A stretch of 64,000 nucleotides of DNA from Eremococcus coleocola DSM 15696 (GTDB lineage Bacteria; Bacillota; Bacilli; Lactobacillales; Aerococcaceae), in assembly GCF_000428865.1 (NCBI RefSeq), contig NZ_AUAT01000006.1:35584-99583 (forward strand). The letters are read 5' to 3'. A program made the position numbers and the translations under genes. How positions within the stretch are numbered: the stretch's first letter is position 1; each line of letters starts with the position of its first letter. Shown here in pieces: positions 47,540 through 56,042 of this stretch. Below the pieces are notes generated by a model, which saw only the letters and a list, made by a program, of their open reading frames with translations, was not told the origin of the DNA and did no database searches.

Positions 47540-47568
47540 TTGTCTTTATCTGGTTTTAATGCTATACT
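47540..47568 (+). promoter_or_regulatory. Promoter of the NCS2 permease gene
   Basis: TTGTCT (47540-47545) and TATACT (47563-47568) with a 17-bp spacer. The short leader before the TTG start leaves no room for a purine riboswitch. Confidence 0.75.
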
Positions 47569-47599
47569 TGATCCATCAAATTATTTGGAGGGAATCTTT

Positions 47600-49066
47600 T
47601 TGGACGCAATCAAATCTTTCTTTAAAATTGAAGAAAATGGCACTAGCATTTCGACAGAAGTCTATGCTGGGATAACCACTTTCTTGGCCATGTCTTATAT
47701 TATTTTCGTGAACCCTGCTCTTTTATCTTTATCCGGCATGCCAAGTCAAGCAGTTTTCTTAGCTACCATTTTTGCTTCAGCTATCTCTACTGTTTTTATT
47801 GGTGTTTTTGCTAATGTACCTTACGCTCTAGCCCCAGGTATGGGACTGAACGCCTTCTTCACCTATACTGTTGTTTTTGGTTTAGGTTTTACTTGGCAAG
47901 AAGCCTTATCCATGGTTTTCATCTGTGGTCTTTTCAACGTCTTAATTACTGTAACTAAGATCCGTAAATTGTTGATTACTGCTATTCCAGAAATGTTACA
48001 ACATGCCATTTCTGGTGGGATTGGGATTTTCATTGGTTATTTAGGAATAAAAAATGCGGGTTTACTTCAATTTACTTCTGAAGCACCCAACATCTTATCG
48101 ATCAATGGTGGCGATCCTTTAGCCACTGAATTCGCCGACGGCGTAAATACTGTTGTGACGAATGGTTCTGCCCTTCCTGCCTTAGTTAATTTCACTCAAC
48201 CCGGTGTCTTAATCGCTTTATTCGGTTTATTCTTAACCATTATCTTAATGTTACGCAATACTAAGGGTGCCATCCTAATCGGTATCTTAGCTGCTACTAT
48301 TTTAAGTATCCTTACGGGTGTGACTGACTTATCAGTCATTGACTTCAATCAAAATTCTTTAGGGTCTGCCTTTGAAGAATTCGGTCAAACCTTTGGTGTG
48401 ATCTTTACTTCAGCTGGTCTCCCTGCCTTATTCGCCGATGCTAGCCGGATTCCTTTAGTCATCATGACAATTTTTGCCTTCTCACTTTCAGACGTCTTCG
48501 ATACAGTTGGTACTTTCATCGGTACCGGACGTCGGACTGGTATCTTCTCTGACGAAGACGAAGAAGCCCTTGAAAATGGTTCAGGTTTCTCTTCTAAAAT
48601 GGATAAAGCCTTATTCGGTGACTCTGTCGGTACGATCTTTGGTGCTATCTTCGGCACTTCTAATACCACTACTTATGTTGAATCTGCTGCTGGTATTGGT
48701 GCGGGTGGTCGGACTGGCTTAACCTCTGTTGTAACTGCTATCTGCTTTATCGTCGCCATGTTCTTATCACCAGTGATTGGTATCGTCCCTTCACAAGCCA
48801 CTGCCCCAGCCTTAATTATCGTAGGTATCTTAATGGTATCTTCTCTCCGTGAAATTGCTTGGGATAATTTTGAAGATGCTGTGCCAGCCTTCTTCACTTC
48901 CGTCTTCATGGGCTTTGTTTACTCAATCTCTAACGGTATTGCTGCTGGTTTCATTACATACGGTTTAGTTAAAATTGTCAAAGGTAAAGCCAAAGAAATC
49001 CACCCAATCCTTTGGATTTCTATGTTACTCTTCATTTTGAACTACATCGTAATGGCATTTATCTAA
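47600..49066 (+). CDS. NCS2 family purine permease (adenine/guanine/hypoxanthine type)
   Basis: A ~488-residue nucleobase transporter of the AzgA/PbuG branch of NCS2, with about 13 hydrophobic helices. Family blocks: TEVYAGITTFLAMSYIIFVN near the start, GMGLNAFFTYTV, and SDVFDTVGTFIGTGRRTG plus GTSNTTTYVESAAGIGAGGR, which hold the substrate-binding Glu and adjacent residues. The start is probably TTG at 47600 (MDAIKSFFKIEENG), preceded by TTGGAGGGAATC; an upstream ATG at 47540 lies in the promoter. It would import hypoxanthine, guanine or adenine with protons. Confidence 0.9.
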   Translation: MDAIKSFFKIEENGTSISTEVYAGITTFLAMSYIIFVNPALLSLSGMPSQAVFLATIFASAISTVFIGVFANVPYALAPGMGLNAFFTYTVVFGLGFTWQEALSMVFICGLFNVLITVTKIRKLLITAIPEMLQHAISGGIGIFIGYLGIKNAGLLQFTSEAPNILSINGGDPLATEFADGVNTVVTNGSALPALVNFTQPGVLIALFGLFLTIILMLRNTKGAILIGILAATILSILTGVTDLSVIDFNQNSLGSAFEEFGQTFGVIFTSAGLPALFADASRIPLVIMTIFAFSLSDVFDTVGTFIGTGRRTGIFSDEDEEALENGSGFSSKMDKALFGDSVGTIFGAIFGTSNTTTYVESAAGIGAGGRTGLTSVVTAICFIVAMFLSPVIGIVPSQATAPALIIVGILMVSSLREIAWDNFEDAVPAFFTSVFMGFVYSISNGIAAGFITYGLVKIVKGKAKEIHPILWISMLLFILNYIVMAFI

Positions 49067-49083
49067 TCGAATTCAAAAATGAG

Positions 49084-49110
49084 CCTCTGCCGTTGCGGCA
49101 GAGGTTTTTT
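49084..49110 (+). terminator. Terminator after the purine permease gene
   Basis: CCTCTGCCG pairs with CGGCAGAGG across TTG, followed by TTTTTT. Confidence 0.93.
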
Positions 49111-49227
49111 GTGTGGCGTGAGTTTGGATAGACTTGTGACGACTTTTGACTCAACTCATCCTAAAAGAAAAATTTACCTGACTTAGCTGGGGTCACCCTA
49201 ATTGATTACTCCCGCTTTAAATACACA

Positions 49228-49989
49228 CTACAAACGCCGCCGATTGAAAACCGGAATCGCAAGCACAAGCAGAACAAGGCCCATAATCAAAGTAACAATT
49301 ACCGGAGTAATTAAATCGTCGGTAGCTAATTGCTTTGTAATCAGCTGTGACCCTTGACTCAGCAGTAGAGGTGAGAATTTTTTAAACTTAGGCCACAAAG
49401 ATAAAAGATAAATCAAGCCAAAAGAAAGCCCCGTCCCTAACAAAGCACTGGTACTGGTCTTGACGACAACTGAAAAGAAAACAAAGAAAGTAATGACTAA
49501 AAGCCCTAAGAGCCAGACCCCCAAGGCAGCTGAAAAGATATGGAGTACGGTTGCATTATCCCAATAATAATCACTATAAATATAGGTTAATCCGAAACTT
49601 AAGAGCAAGCCCAAGGTCCAAGCGGTGACTAAAACCACTAATTTAGCCAGCACAATCTTATAACGGGACAAGCCTTTAGTCACACTAATAATCAAAGTAC
49701 CCACGGCATATTCCTTACTGAAAATATCCCCTTCTACCAACAAGAAAATAATCAAAACCAGGAACCAATTTTTGAAGAATTGGAGCCAAGCATCCAGCGC
49801 CGTAATCTTCATGGCATGAATTTCTAAACCAGAGCTGGCCAGCGAATCCTTAGCTAATTCCAAGAGTTTGGGAGTTAATTTGGCCGTCGCGGGATTTAAA
49901 ATACCAAACAGCATAAATACAATGACTAGGATAACAAATTGACCATTGCGGATGTGGGATAAAATCTCTTTTTTCAAAAAAGCACTCAT
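49228..49989 (-). CDS. ABC-2 type transporter permease (YxlG-like)
   Basis: A 253-residue membrane protein with about six hydrophobic helices, of the ABC-2 permease type: start MSAFLKKEILSHIRNGQFVI, and the FSKEYAVGTLIISVTKGLSR block where the coupling helix lies. It overlaps the ATPase gene by 4 bp (ATGA) and completes a MerR/PLDc_N-like/ATPase/permease operon. In Bacillus subtilis, the yxlE-yxlF-yxlG genes have the same three-part plan; orthology is an inference from layout. Substrate unknown; export or antibiotic self-protection is usual. Confidence 0.85.
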   Translation of the reverse strand: MSAFLKKEILSHIRNGQFVILVIVFMLFGILNPATAKLTPKLLELAKDSLASSGLEIHAMKITALDAWLQFFKNWFLVLIIFLLVEGDIFSKEYAVGTLIISVTKGLSRYKIVLAKLVVLVTAWTLGLLLSFGLTYIYSDYYWDNATVLHIFSAALGVWLLGLLVITFFVFFSVVVKTSTSALLGTGLSFGLIYLLSLWPKFKKFSPLLLSQGSQLITKQLATDDLITPVIVTLIMGLVLLVLAIPVFNRRRL

Positions 49990-50885
49990 AATGACACCAC
50001 CTGCATGAAAAGATCTTCTAGATTCATGGCCTGCTTTTCAATTTTTACGAAGGGGATTTGCTTTTCAGCCAAATAGGTTAACAGGCGAAATTCGGATAAA
50101 TCCTGTTGGTTAAATTCTAGAAAGTTGCCACCCAAATCCTTAAGTCCGGGGAAGGTAGCCATCAAATGAGCTTTATCTGCTGACGCTATTAATTCCACTT
50201 GGAAGCTATGATGTTGATAGGCTATTTTAAGATCTGCTAAAGACCCCTTAAGAACAATTTTGCCCTCATCTAAGACCGCAAGGTCGGTACAAATGCGTTC
50301 AATATCCGAAAGAATATGGGTAGAAAATAAAACAGTTGTTTCACCCTTGATTCCTCTCAAAATATCCAAGATTTCTTTACGACCCAAAGGATCGAGGGCA
50401 GAACTCGGCTCATCACAAATCAATAATTTAGGCTGATTTAATAAGGCCTGAGCAATCCCCAGCCGTTGCTTCATCCCCCGCGAATACCCTTTAATCCGGT
50501 GACTTTCCTGGCCTAAACCAACCAAATCTAATAAGTATTTACTCCGTTGTTTAATATCATACTTGGATAAACCTGTAATTTCACCGCAAAAATTCAAATA
50601 TTCACTTGCTGTCATAAAGCTATAAAATTTAGGAACATCCGGTAAATATCCGATAAAACGATTACTAGCCGTTTGACCATAAATCACTGGCTCCCCCGCC
50701 ACTTTTATTTGACCGCGGTCTGCTTTAAGAAGACCTAGAATCAGTTTCATGGTGGTCGTTTTACCTGCTCCGTTCTTACCAATAAAGCCAAAAACACTAT
50801 GTTCTGGCACGGACAAAGAAATATCATCGAGAATGATTTTTTCACCAAAAGCCTTATGAATATTACTTAATTCTAAAATATCCAT
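49986..50885 (-). CDS. ABC transporter ATP-binding protein (YxlF-like)
   Basis: A 299-residue ABC ATPase of the drug-efflux/CcmA type. Walker A is GKNGAGKTTTMKL, the signature YSRGMKQRLG, Walker B LLICDEPSSALDP with catalytic Glu, and the H-loop STHILSDIE. The C-terminal ~80 residues are the usual extension of this type. It is coupled to the PLDc_N-like gene upstream (shared base) and to the permease downstream (4-bp overlap). It powers the ABC-2 permease encoded next to it. Confidence 0.92.
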   Translation of the reverse strand: MDILELSNIHKAFGEKIILDDISLSVPEHSVFGFIGKNGAGKTTTMKLILGLLKADRGQIKVAGEPVIYGQTASNRFIGYLPDVPKFYSFMTASEYLNFCGEITGLSKYDIKQRSKYLLDLVGLGQESHRIKGYSRGMKQRLGIAQALLNQPKLLICDEPSSALDPLGRKEILDILRGIKGETTVLFSTHILSDIERICTDLAVLDEGKIVLKGSLADLKIAYQHHSFQVELIASADKAHLMATFPGLKDLGGNFLEFNQQDLSEFRLLTYLAEKQIPFVKIEKQAMNLEDLFMQVVSL

Positions 50886-51088
50886 TAGGCATCTTCCTTA
50901 CCAAAGACTAAATATAAAATCGGACCGACAAAATTCATTAAGATGATACTAACCATTAACCAAAGCGTACGACTGCCTTGTTTATAGTGCGAATGGGTCA
51001 TAATATGATGGATGACATAGAATAACAAACTAAATTGGACAATGATCAAAGGAATCAATAAGGGTAGGTATTCATGGATGTCTTTCAT
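50885..51088 (-). CDS. Small PLDc_N (YxlE-like) membrane protein
   Basis: A ~67-residue protein with two membrane helices (LLIPLIIVQFSLLFYVIHHI and VSIILMNFVGPILYLVFGK). The NFVGPILYLVFGK ending is the PLDc_N signature, as in Bacillus YxlE, a small negative regulator in the sigY operon. The ATG at 51088 has AAAGGAAGAG upstream and lies inside the end of the MerR gene (17-bp overlap). Its place between a membrane-bound MerR regulator and an ABC transporter suggests that it tunes the regulator or the transporter. Confidence 0.82.
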   Translation of the reverse strand: MKDIHEYLPLLIPLIIVQFSLLFYVIHHIMTHSHYKQGSRTLWLMVSIILMNFVGPILYLVFGKEDA

Positions 51089-51812
51089 CTTGCTCTTCCT
51101 TTCGGTAAATTTCGACACAAAAACCTTGGTGATGACAATGAGGACAGGTTAGCTGGCGCATAGTTGGAGTATGTGAAGCCCAAAACACTTGTTTAAAACT
51201 TGGTTTGAAGACTTCATGACAATTAGGACAAATATAGGCAGTCGATTTAAAATAATAACGGGAAATGATAATACCATAAGGGACTGCTACGGCTAACCAT
51301 ATCAGCACATAGCCCCAGTTTCCATGAGCGAGTCCTTCATATAAAGCAAACCACTGCAAGAGAGTGACCGGAATACCTGTCATGAGAATAACCCACCGCA
51401 TTTGACTTAATTCTTTTTTTGATGCCATAATCCTTGAGATATCTCCAATTTTTTCTAGCGAAGCTTCACTCCCTTTATCAAGCTGACTCTTTAATTGCTT
51501 GATTTTGTTTAATTTTTCATGGATATCTAGCAGCTGAGCGTGTAAATCTTTACTTTGCTCTTCAAGCACTAAATCAATCACATGCCCTGCATCTTCTTCT
51601 TTAAGTAATGACTCAATCGCTTTGAGTGACAGACCTAGCTCACGGAGGAAACAGATAAGTTTTAATTGCTTCACATCCGCTTCGGAATATAAACGTCTGC
51701 CGCCCTCACTTAGGGTAGTGGGGCTTAAAATTCCCCGCTTGTCATAGTATTGCACCGTCCGCACCGTTACCTGACAAATTTTTGCAATTTCTCCACTGGT
51801 ATAAGTTGCCAT
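51072..51812 (-). CDS. MerR-family regulator with two TM helices and C-terminal zinc ribbon
   Basis: A ~246-residue protein (ATG at 51812; RBS AAAGGAGGAAACC). Residues 1-70 are a MerR DNA-binding domain (YTSGEIAKICQVTVRTVQYY, GRRLYSEADVKQLKLI). A coiled coil runs from about 75 to 125 (EKLNKIKQLKSQLDKGSE). Two membrane helices follow (about 138-157 and 165-187), then a zinc ribbon of two CPxC pairs (YICPNCHEVF and LTCPHCHHQGFC). The usual MerR effector domain is replaced, so the regulator seems to be held in the membrane. It is first in an operon with the YxlEFG-like genes and has a MerR-type promoter with a palindrome upstream. Confidence 0.88.
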   Translation of the reverse strand: MATYTSGEIAKICQVTVRTVQYYDKRGILSPTTLSEGGRRLYSEADVKQLKLICFLRELGLSLKAIESLLKEEDAGHVIDLVLEEQSKDLHAQLLDIHEKLNKIKQLKSQLDKGSEASLEKIGDISRIMASKKELSQMRWVILMTGIPVTLLQWFALYEGLAHGNWGYVLIWLAVAVPYGIIISRYYFKSTAYICPNCHEVFKPSFKQVFWASHTPTMRQLTCPHCHHQGFCVEIYRKEEQDERHP

Positions 51813-51840
51813 TTCCTGGTTTCCTCCTTTAATTACCCAT

Positions 51841-51871
51841 ATTTTACAATATGACCTTAGGTCACAAGCAA
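51841..51871 (-). promoter_or_regulatory. MerR-type promoter and operator (19-bp spacer)
   Basis: On the minus strand, -35 TTGCTT (51871-51866) and -10 TAAAAT (51846-51841) are 19 bp apart, and the spacer holds the palindrome TGACCTAAGGTCA (51852-51864). The long spacer with a central dyad is the hallmark of promoters activated by MerR-family proteins. It lies 29 bp before the merR start, so it should be autoregulated. Confidence 0.85.
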
Positions 51872-52038
51872 TACCTTCCACTCAATTTTCTATTTATTTT
51901 TTCAACTTTACAATAATTATCATAATTTATTAAAAATAATTTGGTTTCAAAGATAAAAACTATCCTCCTGGATAGATGATAGACTGAAATTGTATTTTTG
52001 GTCTAAAACTTTTTTAACCTTCATTCAGCAAAATAATT

Positions 52039-52047
52039 TGTTATAAT
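52039..52047 (+). promoter_or_regulatory. Extended -10 promoter of the ABC-F gene
   Basis: TGTTATAAT (TATAAT 52042-52047), 30 bp before the ATG. A small stem CTATCC/GGATAG lies upstream at 51960-51975 between the divergent genes; its role is unclear. Confidence 0.6.
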
Positions 52048-52076
52048 AAAACAAATTCAATCAAAAGGAGCACACC

Positions 52077-53621
52077 ATGAGTTTATTAGACGTATCCAAT
52101 TTAACCCACGGTTTTGGTGACCGTGCTATTTTTGAAGATGTATCCTTCCGCCTGCTTAAGGGCGAACATATCGGTCTGGTTGGGGCCAATGGCGAAGGAA
52201 AATCCACCTTTATGAACATTGTCACCGGCAAACTCCAACCCGACGAAGGAAAAATTGAATGGGCCAAACGGGTCAAGGTCGGCTATCTAGACCAACATAC
52301 GGTACTTAAGCCAGGTATGACCGTCCGAGACGTGCTCCGCATGGCTTTTGACGACCTTTTTAAAGACGAAGCCCGCATCAATGAAATCTACATGCAAATG
52401 GGGGACGCCGACGATCAAACTATGGCCGACCTGATGGAAGAAGTCGGCGACCTGCAAGAAGGCCTAGAAGTCCATGATTTCTATAGTTTGGATGCTAAAA
52501 TCGACGAAGTCGCTCAAGCCTTAGGTGTGACCGATTTCGGCATGGATTCCGATGTCACCGCCCTATCTGGGGGACAACGAACTAAAATCTTATTAGCCAA
52601 ACTCCTCTTAGAAAAACCCGACATCCTCTTATTAGACGAACCGACTAACTATTTGGATGCCGAACATATCGAATGGCTGAAACGTTACCTACAAAATTAC
52701 GATAATGCCTTTATCCTTATTTCCCATGATATTCCATTCCTTAACCAAGTAGTCAACCTGATTTATCATGTAGACAACCTCCACATTGATCGCTATGCCG
52801 GTGACTACGACCAATTCCAAGAAGTCTATGCCATGAAGCAAGCCCAATTGGAAGCCGCCTATAACCGCCAACAAAAGGAAATCGCCGACCTTAAAGACTT
52901 TGTGAACCGTAACAAGGCCCGGGTAGCCACCCGGAATATGGCCATGTCCCGCCAGAAAAAATTAGATAAGATGGATATCATTGAACTCAAGGGGGAGAAA
53001 CCGAAGCCTAAATTCAATTTCAAATCAGCTCGGACCCCAGGCCGCTTTATCTTTCAAGCAGAAGGCTTAGAAATTGGGTATGATTTTCCTTTAACTAAAC
53101 CCTTGAACCTGGTTTTTGAACGTAACCAAAAAATTGCTATTATTGGGGCCAACGGGATTGGTAAAACTACCCTCTTGAAATCCTTAATGGGCTTGATTCC
53201 TGCCTTAGGTGGTCAAGTTGAACAAGGTGACTACTTAGAAATTGGTTACTTTGAACAAGAAACCGCTTCTGGTAACCGGCAGACACCCTTAGAAGCCGTT
53301 TGGGATACCTTCCCAGGCCTTAACCAAGCCGAAGTCCGGGCGGCCTTAGCCCAAGTTGGCCTGACTGCCAAGCACATCGACAGCCAAATCCAAGTCCTTT
53401 CCGGGGGTGAACAAGCCAAGGTCCGCTTCTGCCTCTTGATGAACCAAGAACACAATGTTTTGGTACTGGACGAACCGACCAACCACTTAGACCCCGACGC
53501 CAAAGACTCGCTCAAGACTGCCCTCCAAGATTATAAGGGCTCTATCTTGATGGTCTGCCACGAACCCGACTTTTATGAAGGCTGGGTTGATGACATCTGG
53601 GACTTCAACCAATTGCTTTAA
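52077..53621 (+). CDS. ABC-F family ATPase
   Basis: A 514-residue soluble protein with two ABC ATPase domains and no membrane helices. Domain 1: Walker A GANGEGKST, signature LSGGQRTKI, Walker B LLLDEPTNYLD. Domain 2: GANGIGKTT, LSGGEQAKV, VLDEPTNHLD. The interdomain linker (about 240-310) is rich in Lys and Glu, as in translation factors of this family that bind the ribosomal E site. It looks like the YkpA/YbiT-type group rather than a clear antibiotic-resistance type. RBS AAAAGGAGCAC before the ATG. Two terminators follow. Confidence 0.93.
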   Translation: MSLLDVSNLTHGFGDRAIFEDVSFRLLKGEHIGLVGANGEGKSTFMNIVTGKLQPDEGKIEWAKRVKVGYLDQHTVLKPGMTVRDVLRMAFDDLFKDEARINEIYMQMGDADDQTMADLMEEVGDLQEGLEVHDFYSLDAKIDEVAQALGVTDFGMDSDVTALSGGQRTKILLAKLLLEKPDILLLDEPTNYLDAEHIEWLKRYLQNYDNAFILISHDIPFLNQVVNLIYHVDNLHIDRYAGDYDQFQEVYAMKQAQLEAAYNRQQKEIADLKDFVNRNKARVATRNMAMSRQKKLDKMDIIELKGEKPKPKFNFKSARTPGRFIFQAEGLEIGYDFPLTKPLNLVFERNQKIAIIGANGIGKTTLLKSLMGLIPALGGQVEQGDYLEIGYFEQETASGNRQTPLEAVWDTFPGLNQAEVRAALAQVGLTAKHIDSQIQVLSGGEQAKVRFCLLMNQEHNVLVLDEPTNHLDPDAKDSLKTALQDYKGSILMVCHEPDFYEGWVDDIWDFNQLL

Positions 53622-53632
53622 TTAATCATGTG

Positions 53633-53657
53633 GCTCCCCGGATTGCGGGGAGCTTTT
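53633..53657 (+). terminator. First terminator after the ABC-F gene
   Basis: GCTCCCCG pairs with CGGGGAGC across GATTG, followed by TTTTCTT. Confidence 0.9.
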
Positions 53658-53676
53658 CTTACTATATTATGATGTT

Positions 53677-53713
53677 AAGCCTGACTGGCTATGGCGCCAG
53701 GTCAGGCTTTTTC
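53677..53713 (+). terminator. Second terminator after the ABC-F gene
   Basis: AAGCCTGAC pairs with GTCAGGCTT, with nested TGGC/GCCA, followed by TTTTCC. Confidence 0.85.
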
Positions 53714-53754
53714 CTTTATTTGATCAAGGGATTTGAGACTGATTTTGGGGTAGG

Positions 53755-53780
53755 GTTACCAAGATTCTAATCTTGGTAAC
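53755..53780. promoter_or_regulatory. Perfect 12-bp inverted repeat upstream of the SOS-like operon
   Basis: GTTACCAAGATT and AATCTTGGTAAC are separated by CT. No T-run follows, so an operator is as likely as a terminator. It is about 120 bp upstream of the hdiR-type palindrome and differs from it in sequence. Confidence 0.5.
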
Positions 53781-53862
53781 TTTTCCTAGCCAAGAATTGC
53801 GAAGAATGAATTTTTGACAACTTTTCCCAACCAAGACTTGCGAAGAAAAATTTCTTAGCAAC
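53781..53862. repeat. Two 41-bp tandem repeats
   Basis: Units at 53781 and 53822 (41 bp) share TTTTCC, CAAGA-x-TTGCGAAGAA and a CAAC end, about 80% identical. The remainder of the 319-bp gap (53863-53902) shows nothing further. Confidence 0.75.
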
Positions 53863-53902
53863 TCACTCCTCCTGCTTGAATCCCACCCAAAATCGTGCTA
53901 CA

Positions 53903-53930
53903 CTTTTGTTAGTTTATAAACTAACAAAAG
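53903..53930 (+). promoter_or_regulatory. 28-bp perfect palindrome, operator of the SOS-like operon
   Basis: The half-site CTTTTGTTAGTTTA is followed by its exact reverse complement. The palindrome contains TATAAA, a plausible -10, and overlaps the AAAAGGAG ribosome-binding site of the repressor gene that starts at 53941. Binding here would block transcription of the operon, so autorepression by the HdiR-type protein is likely. Confidence 0.85.
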
Positions 53931-53940
53931 GAGTGATTTT

Positions 53941-54627
53941 ATGTTTTCCGGAGACCAATTAAAGCGCCGCCGCCAAGAACGCCAACTGAGTCAAGCTGAC
54001 CTAGCCCGGCAACTGAACATTGCTCGGTCATCCTACTATAACTGGGAAACCGGCAAAACCCAGCCCAACCAAGCTAACCTAGAACACCTAGCCAAACTAT
54101 TACTCGTCACCCCTGACTACTTTGACCAAGACTATCGTCTTCTCCACCCCTACCACCAACTCCAATCCGCTCGTCAAGACCAGGTCGTCGACTTTACTGA
54201 CCAACTATTAGAAGAGCAAAAACGGGCCCAAGCTCCCAAAATTGCCGCCCTTTTTGCCTACAAAGTCTACGAAAAACTATCAGCCGGGACTGGTTATGGT
54301 TACTTTGAAGACCGGTCTTACGATACCGTCTTCCATACTGAGAAAATCGACCACGACCTAGCTTCCTGGGTATATGGTGATTCCATGGAGCCCCTCTACC
54401 TCAATGGATCGGTGGCCTTGATCAAGGATACCGGTTTTGATTATGATGGTGGGATTTACGCCGTCGACTGGGACGGTCAGACCTACCTTAAACGGGTCTA
54501 CCGCGAAGCCGAAGGCCTCCGCCTAGTCTCCCTCAACCAAAAATACCAAGATAAATTCGCCCCTTATAGTGAAGAACCCCGCATCATTGGCAAACTAGTG
54601 GGCAACTTCATGCCCGTCGTTAACTAA
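53941..54627 (+). CDS. HdiR/LexA-like self-cleaving repressor (XRE HTH plus S24 peptidase)
   Basis: A 228-residue regulator. Residues 6-60 are an XRE helix-turn-helix (SQADLARQLNIARSSYYNWE). A C-terminal S24 peptidase domain carries Ser148 (VYGDSMEPLY) and Lys184 (YLKRVY), with a LexA-like cleavage site at Ala115-Gly116 (KLSAGTGYG). By family knowledge (HdiR of lactococci), activated RecA would trigger self-cleavage and release the operon. A 28-bp palindrome overlaps its promoter and RBS. Its stop codon shares a base with the start of the UvrX-type gene, so this repressor heads a DNA-damage operon. Confidence 0.9.
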   Translation: MFSGDQLKRRRQERQLSQADLARQLNIARSSYYNWETGKTQPNQANLEHLAKLLLVTPDYFDQDYRLLHPYHQLQSARQDQVVDFTDQLLEEQKRAQAPKIAALFAYKVYEKLSAGTGYGYFEDRSYDTVFHTEKIDHDLASWVYGDSMEPLYLNGSVALIKDTGFDYDGGIYAVDWDGQTYLKRVYREAEGLRLVSLNQKYQDKFAPYSEEPRIIGKLVGNFMPVVN

Positions 54628-56042
54628 TGGGTCTTATTGACTATAGTCGCGAACCCCGGTCAGACATCGCCTTTGTGGACATGAAGTCTTTCTATGCCAG
54701 TGTAGAATGTGTCCAACGAGGCTTAAACCCTCTTACGACCAGCCTCTGTGTTATGAGCCGGTCGGATAATTCTAAAGGCCTGATTCTGGCGGCCTCTCCT
54801 ACTTTTAAAAAAGTCTTTGGCCGCGATAATGTCAGCCGGTCTTATGACCTGCCCTTTAATATCCACACCCGGCGCTTTAATTTCTACCGGGCTAAACAAG
54901 CTGGCCTAGCGATTGATCCAGACTATATTCATTTTATTGAAAGTTGGGCTCGGCGGACTCTGATTGTTCCACCCCGCATGGGACTTTATATCGAACAAAA
55001 TATAGCCATCCAAAAAATCTTCCAAAACTATGCGCCTAAAGAAGATATCCTACCTTATTCTATTGATGAAGGCTTTATTGACCTCACCCATTCACTCACT
55101 TATTTTGCCGGCCGTCCTAGCCAAGACCGCCGCCAAGACTTGGACGATTTGGCCGACCAAATCCAACACCAAATCTGGCAAGAAACGGGGATTTATTCGA
55201 CCATCGGATTGTCGAATGCTAACCCACTTTTGGCCAAGCTAGCCCTGGATAACGAAGCTAAAAAAACTCCCACCATGCGGGCCAACTGGTCCTATGAAGA
55301 TGTAGAAAGCAAAGTTTGGGCCATCCCCAAGATGACTGACTTTTGGGGCATTGGTCACCGGATGGAGACCCAGCTTAATAAACTCGGAATCCGTTCCATT
55401 AAGGACTTAGCCAATGCGAATCCTGACTTACTCAAGAAAGAACTCGGCGTCATCGGTTTGCAATTATTTTTCCACGCCAATGGGGTCGATGAAAGCAAGG
55501 TCCGCCAACCCTACCAACCCAAAAGTAAAGGACTTGGCAATTCACAAGTTCTCCCTAAGGATTACTACCGCCAAGAAGATATTGAATTGGTCTTGGCCGA
55601 AATGGCCGAACAGGTAGCAATCCGCCTGCGCAAACGCCGAAAGCAAACCGCCTGTGTGGCCATCTATGTGGGCTTTAGCCGGGACTGTGACCACCGCCCC
55701 ATTTCTTGCCAGATAACCATTGATCCCACCCAGCACACAGGAACTTTAATCCAGCACGTCCTCTATCTCTTTCGCCGCCACTACCAAGGAGGGCCGGTCC
55801 GTAATATCGGCGTCCGCTATGATAAGCTGATTGACCAAGATATCGTATATTACTCCCTCTTTGATGACCCGGTCCAAGCAGACCACCAGCAAAAATTAGA
55901 CCACACCATTGATCAAATTCGCACCCGCTTTGGCTTTATCGCGGTCCAAAAAGCCTCAGCCCTCAAAGAAAATTCCCGCAGCATTGCCCGGTCTAAATTA
56001 ATCGGCGGCCATTCCGCTGGGGGATTGGATGGCTTGGTATGA
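54627..56042 (+). CDS. Y-family DNA polymerase, UvrX/UmuC type
   Basis: A 471-residue translesion polymerase. Catalytic metal motifs: DIAFVDMKSFYASVECVQRG (first Asp, steric-gate region) and PYSIDEGFIDLTH (Asp-Glu pair). An HhH region and little-finger domain follow, and the length is that of the Gram-positive UvrX/UmuC group rather than DinB (about 360). The gene is coupled to the repressor (one shared base) and overlaps the YolD-like gene by 4 bp. It would be induced on DNA damage and copy past lesions at the cost of mutation. No UmuD gene is present; the S24 repressor is the only cleavage-type protein. Confidence 0.93.
   Translation: MGLIDYSREPRSDIAFVDMKSFYASVECVQRGLNPLTTSLCVMSRSDNSKGLILAASPTFKKVFGRDNVSRSYDLPFNIHTRRFNFYRAKQAGLAIDPDYIHFIESWARRTLIVPPRMGLYIEQNIAIQKIFQNYAPKEDILPYSIDEGFIDLTHSLTYFAGRPSQDRRQDLDDLADQIQHQIWQETGIYSTIGLSNANPLLAKLALDNEAKKTPTMRANWSYEDVESKVWAIPKMTDFWGIGHRMETQLNKLGIRSIKDLANANPDLLKKELGVIGLQLFFHANGVDESKVRQPYQPKSKGLGNSQVLPKDYYRQEDIELVLAEMAEQVAIRLRKRRKQTACVAIYVGFSRDCDHRPISCQITIDPTQHTGTLIQHVLYLFRRHYQGGPVRNIGVRYDKLIDQDIVYYSLFDDPVQADHQQKLDHTIDQIRTRFGFIAVQKASALKENSRSIARSKLIGGHSAGGLDGLV

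Noticed and set aside
47490..47600. Purine riboswitch before the NCS2 permease
   Set aside because: The promoter at 47540-47568 leaves only about 25 nt of leader, too short for the aptamer.
50885..51088. Small two-helix protein as a type I toxin or phospholipase
   Set aside because: It has the PLDc_N signature without any HKD catalytic motif and is coupled to ABC genes like YxlE.
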